The position numbers and the translations under genes were made by a program. Below are positions 10,332 through 19,474 of a stretch of DNA of 64,000 bases, one piece after another. The notes beneath the pieces are model-generated. The model worked only from the letters and a program-made list of their open reading frames with translations, searched no databases and was not told where the DNA came from. This stretch comes from Metarhizobium sp964253915 (GTDB lineage Bacteria > Pseudomonadota > Alphaproteobacteria > Rhizobiales > Rhizobiaceae): contig NZ_CAXUSG020000011.1 in NCBI RefSeq assembly GCF_964253915.1, forward strand, positions 124,001 through 188,000, given 5' to 3'. Position 1 is the stretch's first letter; every line of letters starts with the position of its first letter.

Positions 10332-11155
10332 GACCGTTCCTCCTTGAGATCTGTTGGTGTTTTCATGCGGTGACGGCCGATGGGCAACATGATCGGTCGG
10401 CCCGAGGTCGGGTCCGGGATGATCTGGCTTTCAAGCCCGAAGACCTTTCGCACGTTTTCCTGCGTCAGCACCTCTTCCGGCCTGCCGGCAATATGGATGC
10501 GCCCTTCGGTCATCGCCACGAGATAGTCGGCATAACGTGCTGCAAGGTTGAGATCGTGCAGCACCATGGCGACCGTGGTGCCGCGGGACTGGTTGAGATC
10601 CGTCAAAAGGTCCAGGACTTCGACCTGGTGGTTGATGTCGAGGAAGGTCGTCGGTTCGTCGAGCAGCAGGATGTCCGTTTCCTGCGCCAGCGCCATGGCG
10701 ATCCAGACCCGCTGCCGCTGGCCGCCGGAGAGTTCGTCCACCGGCCGTTCCGCGAGGTCGACGATCTTGGTGGCGGTCAGGGCGTTGGCCACCGCTTCGT
10801 CGTCCCGCTGTGTCCAGCGCGAAAAAAGCCCCTGATGCGGATGCCGGCCGCGGCTGACGAGGTCGGCCACGGTGATCCCTTCGGGCGCGATCGGCGATTG
10901 CGGCAGCAGGCCGAGGGTGCGGGCCAGTTCCTTGGACGGCGTGCGGTGGATCGACTTGCCGTCGAGCAACACTTCGCCGCGGTTGGGCGACAGCAGGCGG
11001 GACATGACGCGCAGCAGCGTGGATTTTCCGCAGGCATTGGCGCCGACGATCACGGTGATCTTGCCGGGCGGCACTGCCAGGTCCAGCCCTTGCAGGATGT
11101 CGGTGTCGCCGTAACCGGCCGAAAGCCTGTTGGCGGTAAGGGAGCGGACAGTCAT
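10328..11155 (-). CDS. Iron-siderophore ABC transporter ATP-binding protein (FecE/FepC type)
   Basis: This 275-residue ATPase drives ferric-siderophore import across the inner membrane. It starts MTVRSLTANRL and carries Walker A GANACGKST (slightly unusual; relatives usually have GPNGCGKST), signature LSGGQRQRVWIAMAL and Walker B ILLLDEPTTFLD. Longer readings of this frame run back into the permease gene and are not translated in that form: the ATG at 11155 overlaps the permease TGA by one base (TGATG). The downstream SIP start overlaps its stop. The partner permeases are the two genes immediately upstream. Confidence 0.93.
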   Translation of the reverse strand: MTVRSLTANRLSAGYGDTDILQGLDLAVPPGKITVIVGANACGKSTLLRVMSRLLSPNRGEVLLDGKSIHRTPSKELARTLGLLPQSPIAPEGITVADLVSRGRHPHQGLFSRWTQRDDEAVANALTATKIVDLAERPVDELSGGQRQRVWIAMALAQETDILLLDEPTTFLDINHQVEVLDLLTDLNQSRGTTVAMVLHDLNLAARYADYLVAMTEGRIHIAGRPEEVLTQENVRKVFGLESQIIPDPTSGRPIMLPIGRHRMKTPTDLKEERS

Positions 11156-12192
11156 CACGAACCTCCGATGCGGTTGACGCGCACGATGAGGAAAATCAGG
11201 TAGGGGGCGCCGAGCGCACCGGTCAGCACGCCGACCGGATAGCGGCTGGGCAGCAGAAACTGACCGGCATAATCGCCGGCAAGCACCAGCAGCGCGCCGA
11301 TCAGGGCGGACGGGATCAGCGAAGACCCGCTGTTTGCGGTGATGCGGGCGGCGATCGGGCCTGACAGGAAGGCGACGAAGGCGATCGGCCCCGTTACCGC
11401 CGTTGCCGTGGCGATCATGCCGACGGCCGAGATCATCACCAGAACCCGCGTGCCGGCAACACGAACGCCGAGCGCTGCCGCCATGTCGTCGCCGAGCCGC
11501 AAGGCTTCGAGATCGCGGGCGCGGCTCAAGAGGAGGCCGCCGAAGATAACCAGCGCCATGAAAAGCGGAAGCGCCTGGCCGATCTGGGCGCCGTTGACGC
11601 TGCCGGTCAGCCAGCGCATCGCTTCCTGCAGGTTCCAGGCCGGCGCCTGCGAGAGGATGTAGGCGGTAAAACTTTCCAGCATGGCCGAAACGCCGATGCC
11701 GACGAGAATCAGTCGCGTGCCGGCGACGCCGTTCTTGAAGGAAAGGCCGTAGACCATCATCGCGACGCCGAGGCCGGCGGTCACGGCGAAGATCGATACC
11801 AGCGGCCCTTTCAGGGACAGGGCGACAATGGCGAAGACGGCCGCCGCGCTGGCGCCGGCACTGATGCCGATGATATCGGGGCTGGCGAGCGGATTGCGCA
11901 GCATGGTCTGGAAGGCGGCGCCGGCAAGGCCGAAGCTCAGCCCGGCAAGCACGGACAGCACGGCGCGCGGCAACCGCAATTGTCCGACGGTAAAGACCGT
12001 CGCCGGCAGGCTGTCGCCGAACAGCATGCGGAGAATTTCTCCGGGCGGCGTGAACGACTGGCCAAGCATCAGCGTCAGGGAGAAGATCGCGCCGACGAGC
12101 GCCAGCAGGGCGGTGATGACCAGTATACGTCGGCTGCCGCGGCGGCTGCGATTGTCGGCGATGCGGCGAAGAGTGGCGGCGGATTTGGTCAT
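11155..12192 (-). CDS. Iron-siderophore ABC transporter permease (FecCD family), second copy
   Basis: This 345-residue polytopic membrane protein of the FecCD family forms half of the inner-membrane channel for a ferric siderophore. It shows the family motif of the first periplasmic half (LRLPRAVLSVLAGLSFGLAG) followed by NPLASPDIIGISAGAS, and the conserved GPIAFVAFLSGPIA segment. The start MTKSAATLRR at 12192 overlaps the previous stop as ATGA. It pairs with the permease directly upstream to make a heterodimer, as is usual for FecC/FecD. Confidence 0.93.
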   Translation of the reverse strand: MTKSAATLRRIADNRSRRGSRRILVITALLALVGAIFSLTLMLGQSFTPPGEILRMLFGDSLPATVFTVGQLRLPRAVLSVLAGLSFGLAGAAFQTMLRNPLASPDIIGISAGASAAAVFAIVALSLKGPLVSIFAVTAGLGVAMMVYGLSFKNGVAGTRLILVGIGVSAMLESFTAYILSQAPAWNLQEAMRWLTGSVNGAQIGQALPLFMALVIFGGLLLSRARDLEALRLGDDMAAALGVRVAGTRVLVMISAVGMIATATAVTGPIAFVAFLSGPIAARITANSGSSLIPSALIGALLVLAGDYAGQFLLPSRYPVGVLTGALGAPYLIFLIVRVNRIGGS

Positions 12193-13232
12193 AGTTCCCG
12201 CACCCTCTGCCGCCGGACGATCCAGATGAAGAAGGGTGCGCCAAGGAAGGCCGTGACGATGCCGACATCGAGTTCGGCCGGCCGGGCGATGATGCGGCCG
12301 AGGATATCGGCCGCCAGAAGCAGGCTGGCACCGCCGAGCGCCGACAGCGGCAATAGCCAACGGTGATCGACACCGGAGAGCAGGCGGCTGAGATGCGGCA
12401 CGACCAGGCCGAGAAAGCCGATAGGTCCGCACACCGCCGTTGTGGCACCGCAGAGCAGAATCGCGCCGAACGAGGCCGAGGCGCGGGCAAAGGCCACCCG
12501 TTCACCAAGCCCGGCCGCCAGTTCGTCGCCCAGCGCCAGCGAATTCAGTTTTTTGGCGGACAGGAGGCTGATAGCAAAGCCGGCCAGCAGAAACGGCAGG
12601 ACGGGGAGAATGCGGTCGAAGGTGGCTCCGCCGACGCCGCCGATCTGCCAAGAACGGACGCCGCCGGCGATATCGCCGCGCGGCAGCACCACGGCAATCA
12701 CCATCGATGCGAAGGCGACGGATGTCGCGGCACCTGCAAGCGCCAGCTTCAGCGGCGTGGCGCCGCCGCGCCCCAGCGAGCCGATGGTATAGACGAACAC
12801 CGCCGTGCATCCGGCGCCGAGGATTGCCGTCCAGATATAGGCGTTGGCCGACGTCATGTCGAACCACGCAACGCCGATGACGACGGCAAGCGAAGCGCCG
12901 ATGTTGACGCCGAGAATGCCGGGATCGGCCAACGGATTGCGCGTCACGCCCTGCATGACCGCCCCGGCGAGGCCGAGCGCCGCGCCGGCGAGCAGGGCGA
13001 GCACGGTGCGCGGGATGCGCAGTGCCACGGCTGCCTGGCCGATCGTTTCGAGCTTCCCCGACAGCGCTGCAAGAATATCCGCCCAGGCAACGTCGCGCGT
13101 TCCGACCGTGACGGACAGGGCGCACAACGCCGCAAGCAGCACGACCAGTCCCGCCAGAAACAGACTGCGATTCTGGTTCGACCGCCCCGGAATGGCCGGT
13201 CTGCGGGCGGGCAGCGGCATGGCGTCCTTCAT
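12189..13232 (-). CDS. Iron-siderophore ABC transporter permease (FecCD family), first copy
   Basis: This 347-residue polytopic protein is the other half of the siderophore channel. Family motifs include RIPRTVLALLAGAALGLAG, the segment NPLADPGILGVNIGAS, and GPIGFLGLVVPHLSRLL. The start ATG at 13232 (MKDAMPLPARR) was chosen because it overlaps the TGA of the binding-protein gene as ATGA; an earlier start would lie inside that gene. The 4-base overlaps at both ends indicate strict translational coupling in the fecB-D-D-E order. Confidence 0.93.
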   Translation of the reverse strand: MKDAMPLPARRPAIPGRSNQNRSLFLAGLVVLLAALCALSVTVGTRDVAWADILAALSGKLETIGQAAVALRIPRTVLALLAGAALGLAGAVMQGVTRNPLADPGILGVNIGASLAVVIGVAWFDMTSANAYIWTAILGAGCTAVFVYTIGSLGRGGATPLKLALAGAATSVAFASMVIAVVLPRGDIAGGVRSWQIGGVGGATFDRILPVLPFLLAGFAISLLSAKKLNSLALGDELAAGLGERVAFARASASFGAILLCGATTAVCGPIGFLGLVVPHLSRLLSGVDHRWLLPLSALGGASLLLAADILGRIIARPAELDVGIVTAFLGAPFFIWIVRRQRVREL

Positions 13233-14224
13233 CGGGATTTTCCGGCCGCCTCCGCAAGCAGGGCAACGTAGTCCTTCAGCACCCACGGAATGGAAAGCGG
13301 CGTCGGATTGGCCGCGGTGCCGACCGGGTTGCGGCCAAGGACGACAAGCGCGCCGTTGCCGACGGCAGGCATCCGCGATGTCAGCGGGTTGGCGGCCAGC
13401 GAATCGAGCAGCTTGCGGTCGCCATAGGTGACGAGAATATCGACATCGTCGAATTCATCGATGCGCTCGGCGCTGATCGAGCCGGAAAATTTCCCCGGTA
13501 CCGAGGCCGTCGTAACGCTCTTGGGCGCCTTGAGGCCGAGATCGGCGAAGAATTTCACCCGCGTGTCGTTCGTCGTGTAGAAATTGACGACGCTCAGATC
13601 CGAGGCGTTGAGATGGGTGATGAACATCGCCGACTTGTCGTGAAGTTCGGGATGGCCGGCCACCGTCTGGGCGATGTCGGCTTCGATCTTCTTGATCAGC
13701 GCCTCGCCTTCCGTCGCCATGCCGAGGCCGAGGCTGTTGAAACGGATCATCTCGCGCCAGTCCGTCGACCAGGGAGCCTCGGGATAAGCGACGACGGGAG
13801 CGATCTGGCTCAGCGTATCGTAGTCGGCCTGGCTGAGGCCGGAATAGGCGGCCAGGATGACATCCGGGCCGGTCGCGGCGACTGCCTCGAAATCGATGCC
13901 GTCGCCTTCGTCGAACAGGACCGGTTTTTCAGCGGGATGTTGCACCAGCTTTTCGGCCACCCACGGCAAGATGCCGTCGCCGTCGTCATCGCCAAAATTG
14001 GCTGCTGCAAAACCCACGGGCACGATGCCGAGCGCCAGCGGCACTTCGTGATTGGCCCAGGCGACCGTCGCCACCCGCACCGGCTTCTTCTCGATGATCG
14101 TCGTGCCGAGCGCATGCTTGATGACGATGGGATAGGTCGTCTCGTCGCCTGCCGAGGCGCTGCCGGATGCAAATGCCAAGACGAATGCCGCCACCTGCAT
14201 GACAGAAAAAATGAACCGCAGCAT
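13229..14224 (-). CDS. Iron-siderophore ABC transporter substrate-binding protein (FecB/FhuD type)
   Basis: This 331-residue periplasmic protein binds a ferric siderophore and hands it to the FecCD permeases. The start MLRFIFSVMQ at 14224 gives a clean Sec signal peptide ending SGSASA before GDE; the longer reading adds 17 residues that hide it. The class III binding-protein fold is suggested by VRVATVAWANHEVPLALGI near the N-terminus and DVILAAYSGLSQADYDTL in the first lobe. It is the first gene of the five-gene minus-strand operon and is divergent from the TonB receptor gene at 14550, so the 325-base gap holds both promoters. The siderophore is not known. Confidence 0.9.
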   Translation of the reverse strand: MLRFIFSVMQVAAFVLAFASGSASAGDETTYPIVIKHALGTTIIEKKPVRVATVAWANHEVPLALGIVPVGFAAANFGDDDGDGILPWVAEKLVQHPAEKPVLFDEGDGIDFEAVAATGPDVILAAYSGLSQADYDTLSQIAPVVAYPEAPWSTDWREMIRFNSLGLGMATEGEALIKKIEADIAQTVAGHPELHDKSAMFITHLNASDLSVVNFYTTNDTRVKFFADLGLKAPKSVTTASVPGKFSGSISAERIDEFDDVDILVTYGDRKLLDSLAANPLTSRMPAVGNGALVVLGRNPVGTAANPTPLSIPWVLKDYVALLAEAAGKSR

Positions 14225-14549
14225 TGCGCAAACCCTGCCTGACGTTTTTAAGTGGACCTCCAGTCTCAGGTTCATTAAGCGACGTCAACAGGAATGCCGC
14301 GCTGGCGGTGGACTGTGTTGAGATTTCCGTTGGATCCTACAAAACGCTGGAAATCTACAATACTGGATGCCAACGCTCAAGTTAAGAACAGGGCCGGGGA
14401 CAATCAAACCGTGGTGATGGCGGCCGCCAGTGTCGGGAGACGAACTTCCGTTGGTGTGGCTCGGCCGGCAACGCGTGTGCCGCGACGGTCCCCGAACTCG
14501 GCGCCGGCCAGACGCCGAAATAATCCTATTTAACTTATGGAACGTGAAC
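14225..14549. promoter_or_regulatory. Divergent promoter region between siderophore operon and TonB receptor
   Basis: This 325-base gap separates the divergent fecB-type operon and the TonB receptor gene, so it must contain their promoters. A perfect 8-base inverted repeat, AGATTTCC at 14321-14328 and GGAAATCT at 14349-14356 (20-base spacer), is the most regular element and could bind a dimeric regulator such as the AraC protein encoded at 16767. No convincing Fur, RirA or Irr box was recognised by eye. A possible Shine-Dalgarno GGAACG lies about 7 bases before the receptor ATG. Confidence 0.45.
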
Positions 14550-16682
14550 ATGGATATCGAAAGAACAAGCGGTCATCGGAGACAGCCCCCCATCCGCTAC
14601 CGGAATGCGGTCCTGCTGGGTTGTACGGCGCTTGTCGCTTTCGCCCCGAGCCTTTCCTCCGGCCAGGAGGCTGCGGCAGGCTCCGACACGGCGCTCAAGC
14701 CGATCGTCCTGGAGGAAAAGAGCGGCCGGGTCGACGTCGATAACGACGCGAAGTCGATCGTCGCGACCAAGACCACGAGCGGCAGCAAGATCCCGACGGA
14801 TATCCTCGTCACGCCGGCATCGGTTTCGGTGATCACCTCGAAGGAAATCCAGCAGCGCGGTGCCCAGGATGTCGAGCAGGTGATCCAGTACACCTCCGGC
14901 GTTGCGACCGACTTTTACGGCTCGGACGACCGTTTCGACTACTTCAAGATCCGCGGTTTCGATGCCTATATCTACCGTGACGGCTTGACGCTCGGCGACC
15001 CCTTTGGCGCGATCCGCGACGAACCCTATGCGTTCGAGCGCGTCGAGGTGCTCAAGGGCGCCAGCTCGACCATCTTCGGCGTTTCCGATCCGGGCGGTTC
15101 TGTGAACTACGTCACCAAGCTGCCGAAGAGCGAGCGTTTCGGCGAAGCCTTCCTCACCGGCGGTTCCTTTAGCCGCCGTGAAGGCGGTTTCGATTTCGGC
15201 GACAACATCACCGAAGACGATACGCTGTCCTATCGCCTGACCGGCAAGATCCGCAAAGCCGACGACGAATACGATTATTCGCAGGACGACGAGAAGTTCC
15301 TGATGGGCGGCCTCACCTGGCGCCCGACGGACATGACCACGCTCAGCGTCGTCTATGACCATCTGGACCGCGATGGCGTCGCCGGCGGCGGTGGCCATCC
15401 GGTGGGCTCCGACTTCGAAAGAAGCCGCTTCTTCGGCGAACCCGACTACAACTACCGCGACGTCGATCGCGATACGCTCAGCGTCATGTTCGACCACGAT
15501 TTCGGTTCCGGCCTGACTTTCAGCGCCAATGCGCGCTACAGCGACGGCAAGAGCAATTTCGGCTACGCCTACATCGCCGCGACGCCGACCGATGGCTCGA
15601 CGATTGCAAGGCGTGACTATTTCGGCAACGACAGTTCGGCCGAAAACTTCATCATCGATGCCCGGCTGCAATATGACACGAGCTTCGAGGCGATCGACAG
15701 CAAGACCCTGGTCGGTGTGCAATACAATGCGTTGAACTCGACCAATGACAGCTTTTACGGCGCGGCACCCAGCATTGACTGGATGAACCCGGTCTATTCG
15801 GGCGCACCGGCATCGGTTCCGCTCTATCAGAGCCTGAAGAACGACCAGAAGACCAAGGCCCTCTACGTCCAGCAAGACCTGACCTTCTCCGACAAGCTGA
15901 TCGCCAGCATCGGCCTGCGCAACGACTGGCTCGATTTCGAGCAGACCAACAACCTCCGCGGCACGACGACCGAGGCGGATCTCAGCGAGCTCACCAAGCG
16001 CGCCGGCCTGACCTACAAGTTCACCGACGAGTTTGCCACCTATGTGAGTTATGCCGAATCCGTGCTGCCGCCCTCGCTGACCCTCGATCCCGAGCGCGGC
16101 GAGCAGTGGGAAGCCGGCGTGAAATATCGGCCTGATGCGTTTCCCGCCCTCTTCAGCGCTGCGGTCTACGATCTGACCAAGACCAATATCACCCGCACCA
16201 ACCCGGCGACCAACATGCAGGAAACCATTGGTGAAGTCCGGGTTCGCGGCGTCGATCTGGAGGCGAAGGCGGAGGTGACCGACAATGTCAGCCTGACTGC
16301 CTCCTACTCCTACATGATGTCCGAGATCGTCGAGAACGGCACGGGCGGCAACGAGGGCAACGAACTGTCCTTCGTGCCGAACCACCTGGCTTCGCTGTGG
16401 GTGAACTACATGCTTCCCGGCGAAGGCATGCGCGGCGACATGAATTTCGGCCTCGGAGCGCGTGTCTCGGGCGCCTATTACTTCAACGACGCCAACACCC
16501 AGTCGACCGGCGCAAACATCGCTTTCGATGCGGCCTTCAGCTACAAGATCCGGCCGAACACCGCTTTCGAAGTCAATGTCAGCAACTTGTTCGACGAGAA
16601 GCACGTGGCGTACGGCGGCTTTGGCGCCGACTGGTACAATCCGGGCCGCGCGGTCTACGCAACGATCCGCCAGACCTGGTAA
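14550..16682 (+). CDS. TonB-dependent siderophore receptor
   Basis: This 710-residue outer-membrane receptor imports a ferric siderophore using TonB energy. The start MDIERTSGHRR at 14550 is followed by a signal region ending LSSGQEAAA. The plug domain is clear: SVSVITSKEIQQRGAQDVEQ, then YTSGVATD, RIRGFDAY-like motif IRGFDAYIYRDG, and VEVLKGASSTIFGVSDPGG. The barrel follows and ends TIRQTW with a C-terminal aromatic residue as expected for Bam-assembled proteins. No STN domain is present, so it is a pure transporter. It is divergent from the matching ABC operon and followed by an AraC regulator gene on the other strand, which together form one uptake system. Confidence 0.93.
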   Translation: MDIERTSGHRRQPPIRYRNAVLLGCTALVAFAPSLSSGQEAAAGSDTALKPIVLEEKSGRVDVDNDAKSIVATKTTSGSKIPTDILVTPASVSVITSKEIQQRGAQDVEQVIQYTSGVATDFYGSDDRFDYFKIRGFDAYIYRDGLTLGDPFGAIRDEPYAFERVEVLKGASSTIFGVSDPGGSVNYVTKLPKSERFGEAFLTGGSFSRREGGFDFGDNITEDDTLSYRLTGKIRKADDEYDYSQDDEKFLMGGLTWRPTDMTTLSVVYDHLDRDGVAGGGGHPVGSDFERSRFFGEPDYNYRDVDRDTLSVMFDHDFGSGLTFSANARYSDGKSNFGYAYIAATPTDGSTIARRDYFGNDSSAENFIIDARLQYDTSFEAIDSKTLVGVQYNALNSTNDSFYGAAPSIDWMNPVYSGAPASVPLYQSLKNDQKTKALYVQQDLTFSDKLIASIGLRNDWLDFEQTNNLRGTTTEADLSELTKRAGLTYKFTDEFATYVSYAESVLPPSLTLDPERGEQWEAGVKYRPDAFPALFSAAVYDLTKTNITRTNPATNMQETIGEVRVRGVDLEAKAEVTDNVSLTASYSYMMSEIVENGTGGNEGNELSFVPNHLASLWVNYMLPGEGMRGDMNFGLGARVSGAYYFNDANTQSTGANIAFDAAFSYKIRPNTAFEVNVSNLFDEKHVAYGGFGADWYNPGRAVYATIRQTW

Positions 16683-16689
16683 TCGACCC

Positions 16690-16724
16690 GTCCCGTCCGC
16701 ACTCCGTTGCGGGCGGGACTTATT
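16690..16724 (+). terminator. Probable terminator after the TonB receptor
   Basis: An 11-bp stem with one G-U pair (GTCCCGTCCGC at 16690-16700 with GCGGGCGGGAC at 16709-16719) lies 7 bases after the receptor stop. The following TTATTCT is only moderately T-rich. It also separates the receptor from the convergent AraC gene. Confidence 0.6.
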
Positions 16725-16766
16725 CTGTCACGATGCGAGGGTATCTGCCGCGTACCGCGATTGCGG

Positions 16767-17735
16767 TCACAGCAGTTGCTGGATCCGGCGCCAGGCGGCG
16801 GGTGTGTCGCCGGCGATCTGGCGGAACGTCTTCGTCAGGTGCGCCTGATCGGAAAAGCCGAGTTGTGCCGCGATATCGGCGACGGAAAGATTGCTTTCCA
16901 GCAAGAGTTTCTTGGCGCGGTCGATGCGCTTGGCCAGCTGCCATTGCAGTGGCGTGCTGCCGGTGGTCTGCCTGAAGACGTTGGCGAACCAGCTTTCCGA
17001 GAGCCCGACCGTAGAGGCCATCTCGGCAATCGTCATCCGATAGTCGCCGTGGACGTCGATGCGGGTCAGCAGCTTGTTCATCTGTGCCTGCGTCAACCGG
17101 CCATTGGCGGTCTTGCTGTCGTCGTCGGGAATGTCGAGAAGGCCGGTGACGATGCTGCCGACGAGGTTCTCCCCGTAGACGGCATGTTTGGACGGCTCGG
17201 ATATTTCATCGACCAGCAGGCCGGCCAGCGTCTGGATGGCGCCGAGATCCTGGATTTCCACCGGCCGGCGCAAGGCCGTCATCGCCGCGGACGTGCCGAC
17301 GGATGGCGACAGGAACCGCAAGAGCCGGTCCTTGTGCATATGCAGGTTGAGGTGCGAGAACCGGTGCTTGGATTTGCTGGTCGTCCACATCGGCATGCCG
17401 GCGGGCACATAGACCGCACGCGTCATCGGGCGGGAATGGCGGGAGAACTCGCCGTCCTGGTTGGAAATCTGCACGCGGGACGAAACGTCGTTAAAGAAGA
17501 TCATGATGCGCGGATCGTCCGCCAGGTAATATCCCTTGGCGCCGGACTGGCTCTCCGCTTCCCAGAAAACACCGACCATCCCGTCGAAACGACGCCATTT
17601 TACCGGCGCGACGACCTTGATGCCTTCCGTATGCCAATCCATGGAGTGCCAGTAACTCAACCTTATATTCCACTCTTGCTTGGCATCAATGATTACGCCC
17701 GGAGGTCGCCGGAAGCAGTTAGTCCCGGGGTTCAA
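16767..17735 (-). CDS. AraC-family transcriptional regulator
   Basis: This is a regulator of up to 322 residues with a C-terminal AraC DNA-binding domain: two helix-turn-helix units, MTIAEMASTVGLSESWFANV and SVADIAAQLGFSDQAHLTKT, ending in WRRIQQLL. The N-terminal 200 residues form a ligand-sensing domain. The start is uncertain: the longest reading begins with a TTG at 17735 without a good ribosome-binding site, and the first ATG is at 17642 (MDWHTEG). It lies convergent with the TonB receptor and beside the siderophore operon, so it probably activates these genes when the ferric siderophore is present, as known for RhrA- and PchR-like regulators; this link is inference. Confidence 0.85.
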   Translation of the reverse strand: MNPGTNCFRRPPGVIIDAKQEWNIRLSYWHSMDWHTEGIKVVAPVKWRRFDGMVGVFWEAESQSGAKGYYLADDPRIMIFFNDVSSRVQISNQDGEFSRHSRPMTRAVYVPAGMPMWTTSKSKHRFSHLNLHMHKDRLLRFLSPSVGTSAAMTALRRPVEIQDLGAIQTLAGLLVDEISEPSKHAVYGENLVGSIVTGLLDIPDDDSKTANGRLTQAQMNKLLTRIDVHGDYRMTIAEMASTVGLSESWFANVFRQTTGSTPLQWQLAKRIDRAKKLLLESNLSVADIAAQLGFSDQAHLTKTFRQIAGDTPAAWRRIQQLL

Positions 17736-17753
17736 ACCAAGTCAAACCCCGAA

Positions 17754-17771
17754 TATAATATGACTATTATA
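17754..17771. promoter_or_regulatory. AT-rich inverted repeat between araC-type and aldehyde dehydrogenase genes
   Basis: TATAATA-TGAC-TATTATA is a perfect 7-base inverted repeat with a 4-base spacer in the 236-base divergent gap. It could be an operator or the -10 regions of opposing promoters. Nothing else was recognised in the gap apart from a TTGACA at about 17787. Confidence 0.4.
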
Positions 17772-17971
17772 ATCATGTTTTTGTCGATTGACAAGGCGCG
17801 TGACCCGCTGCGCCGGCAAACCCGCTCGTGGAACCGGGCAGGCTGAAGCCTGTCTGTCTCGAGAAAGCAATCATCAAAATAATTCAAACCGCTCGCACTT
17901 GCTTTCTGATCTGTTAAAAGCAAGCATCCGTCGAAACAGCGGTATGCACGGAGCAGAGCAAAGGAAGCGTC

Positions 17972-19408
17972 ATGTTCGAAAAGCGGCAGTTCTACATCAA
18001 TGGCCAGTGGGTCGACCCGATCAAGAAACACGACTATTTCGTCATCAACCCGTCGACGGAAGAGCCTTGCGCTCTGATCTCCCTCGGTTCGGATGAAGAC
18101 ACGGATGCGGCGGTCAGCGCGGCCAAGGCCGCGTTCCCGAGCTGGGCGGCGACGGCGCCCGCGGAGCGCAAGCGGTATGTCGAGGCGATTCTCGCGGAGT
18201 TCGACCGGCGCCGGCAGGAAATGGCCGAAGCCATTTCGATCGAGATGGGCGCGCCCATCGATTTCTCCTTCTCCGCCCAGGCGGGCTGCCTCGACTGGCA
18301 CCTGAAGAATTTCCTCGTCGCCTTCGACGAAATCCAGTGGCTGAAGCCGCTCAATTCCAGTTCGCCGGGCAACATGGTGGCACAGGAGCCGATCGGCGTC
18401 GTCGGTCTCATCACCCCGTGGAACTGGCCGATGAACCAGGTGACGCTGAAGGTCATCCCGGCGATGCTCGCCGGCTGCACCTGCGTGCTCAAGCCTTCCG
18501 AGGAAGCGCCGCTGTCCTCGATGCTGTTTGCGGAATTCGTGCATGACGCCGGCGTTCCGGCGGGCGTGTTCAACCTCGTCAATGGCGACGGTGTCGGCGT
18601 CGGTACGCGCCTGTCGTCGCATCCGGATGTCGAGATGATCTCGTTCACCGGCTCGACACGCGCCGGCCGCGCCATTTCCAAGGCAGCTGCCGAGACCTTG
18701 AAGCGCGTGACGCTCGAACTTGGTGGCAAGGGCGCCAATCTGGTCTTTGCCGACGCTGACGATGCGGCCGTGGAACGCGGCGTTCGCCACATGATGTCGA
18801 ATTCCGGCCAGTCCTGCAACGCGCCGTCGCGCATGCTCGTCGAACGTCCGCTTTATGACCGGGCGGTGCAGATTGCGGCAGACGTCGCAAACTCGATCAC
18901 CGTCGGCCCCGCTTCCGAGCACGGCAACCATATCGGCCCGGTGGTCAACAAGCGCCAGTGGGAGCAGATCCAGGGTTACATCGAAAAGGGCATCGAAGAG
19001 GGCGGCCGTGTCGTTGCCGGCGGCCCCGGCCTGCCGCAGCATCTCAACCGCGGCTATTACGTCCGCCCGACGGTGTTCGCCGACGTCAAGCCCGGCATGA
19101 CGATCGAGCGTGAGGAGATCTTCGGACCGGTGCTGGCGATCATGCCGTTCGACAGCGAGGAAGAGGCGGTGCATATCGCCAACGACACGCCGTACGGTCT
19201 TACCAGCTATGTCCAGACCCAGGACGCTTCGCGCCGCAACCGCCTGTCCCTCCAGCTGAAGGCCGGCATGATCGAAATGAACGGCCAGGCCCGCGCTGCC
19301 GGCTCCTTCTTCGGCGGCGTCAAGGCGTCGGGCCGCGCTCGTGAGGGTGGCGTCTGGGGCATCGAGGAATTCCTCGAAAGCAAGGCAATCTCTGGCTGGG
19401 CCGACTGA
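17972..19408 (+). CDS. Aldehyde dehydrogenase family protein
   Basis: This 478-residue NAD(P)+-dependent enzyme has the catalytic cysteine C282 in GQSCNAPSRM, base E249 in VTLELGGKGA, the TPWNWPMNQ oxyanion motif and cofactor loop FTGSTRAG. Its length and motifs match complete ALDHs of the broad aldehyde/betaine-aldehyde group. It stands alone: the gene upstream is divergent, and a strong terminator follows at 19444. Upstream sequence is AT-rich. No partner gene indicates the substrate, so only the general reaction (aldehyde to acid) is assigned. Confidence 0.92.
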   Translation: MFEKRQFYINGQWVDPIKKHDYFVINPSTEEPCALISLGSDEDTDAAVSAAKAAFPSWAATAPAERKRYVEAILAEFDRRRQEMAEAISIEMGAPIDFSFSAQAGCLDWHLKNFLVAFDEIQWLKPLNSSSPGNMVAQEPIGVVGLITPWNWPMNQVTLKVIPAMLAGCTCVLKPSEEAPLSSMLFAEFVHDAGVPAGVFNLVNGDGVGVGTRLSSHPDVEMISFTGSTRAGRAISKAAAETLKRVTLELGGKGANLVFADADDAAVERGVRHMMSNSGQSCNAPSRMLVERPLYDRAVQIAADVANSITVGPASEHGNHIGPVVNKRQWEQIQGYIEKGIEEGGRVVAGGPGLPQHLNRGYYVRPTVFADVKPGMTIEREEIFGPVLAIMPFDSEEEAVHIANDTPYGLTSYVQTQDASRRNRLSLQLKAGMIEMNGQARAAGSFFGGVKASGRAREGGVWGIEEFLESKAISGWAD

Positions 19409-19443
19409 TCCGGCTGCCACCGGCACCGATTTGGAACGAGATG

Positions 19444-19474
19444 GATGGACCCGCTTTGCGGGTCCATCGTTTTG
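19444..19474 (+). terminator. Rho-independent terminator after aldehyde dehydrogenase
   Basis: A perfect 11-bp stem (GATGGACCCGC at 19444-19454, GCGGGTCCATC at 19458-19468) with a TTT loop is followed by GTTTTG. It sits between convergent genes and has its T-run on the plus strand, so it ends the aldehyde dehydrogenase transcript. Confidence 0.85.

Noticed and set aside
11156..12508. N-terminal extension of the FecE-type ATPase frame
   Set aside because: It reads through the permease gene in another frame; the true ATPase starts at 11155.
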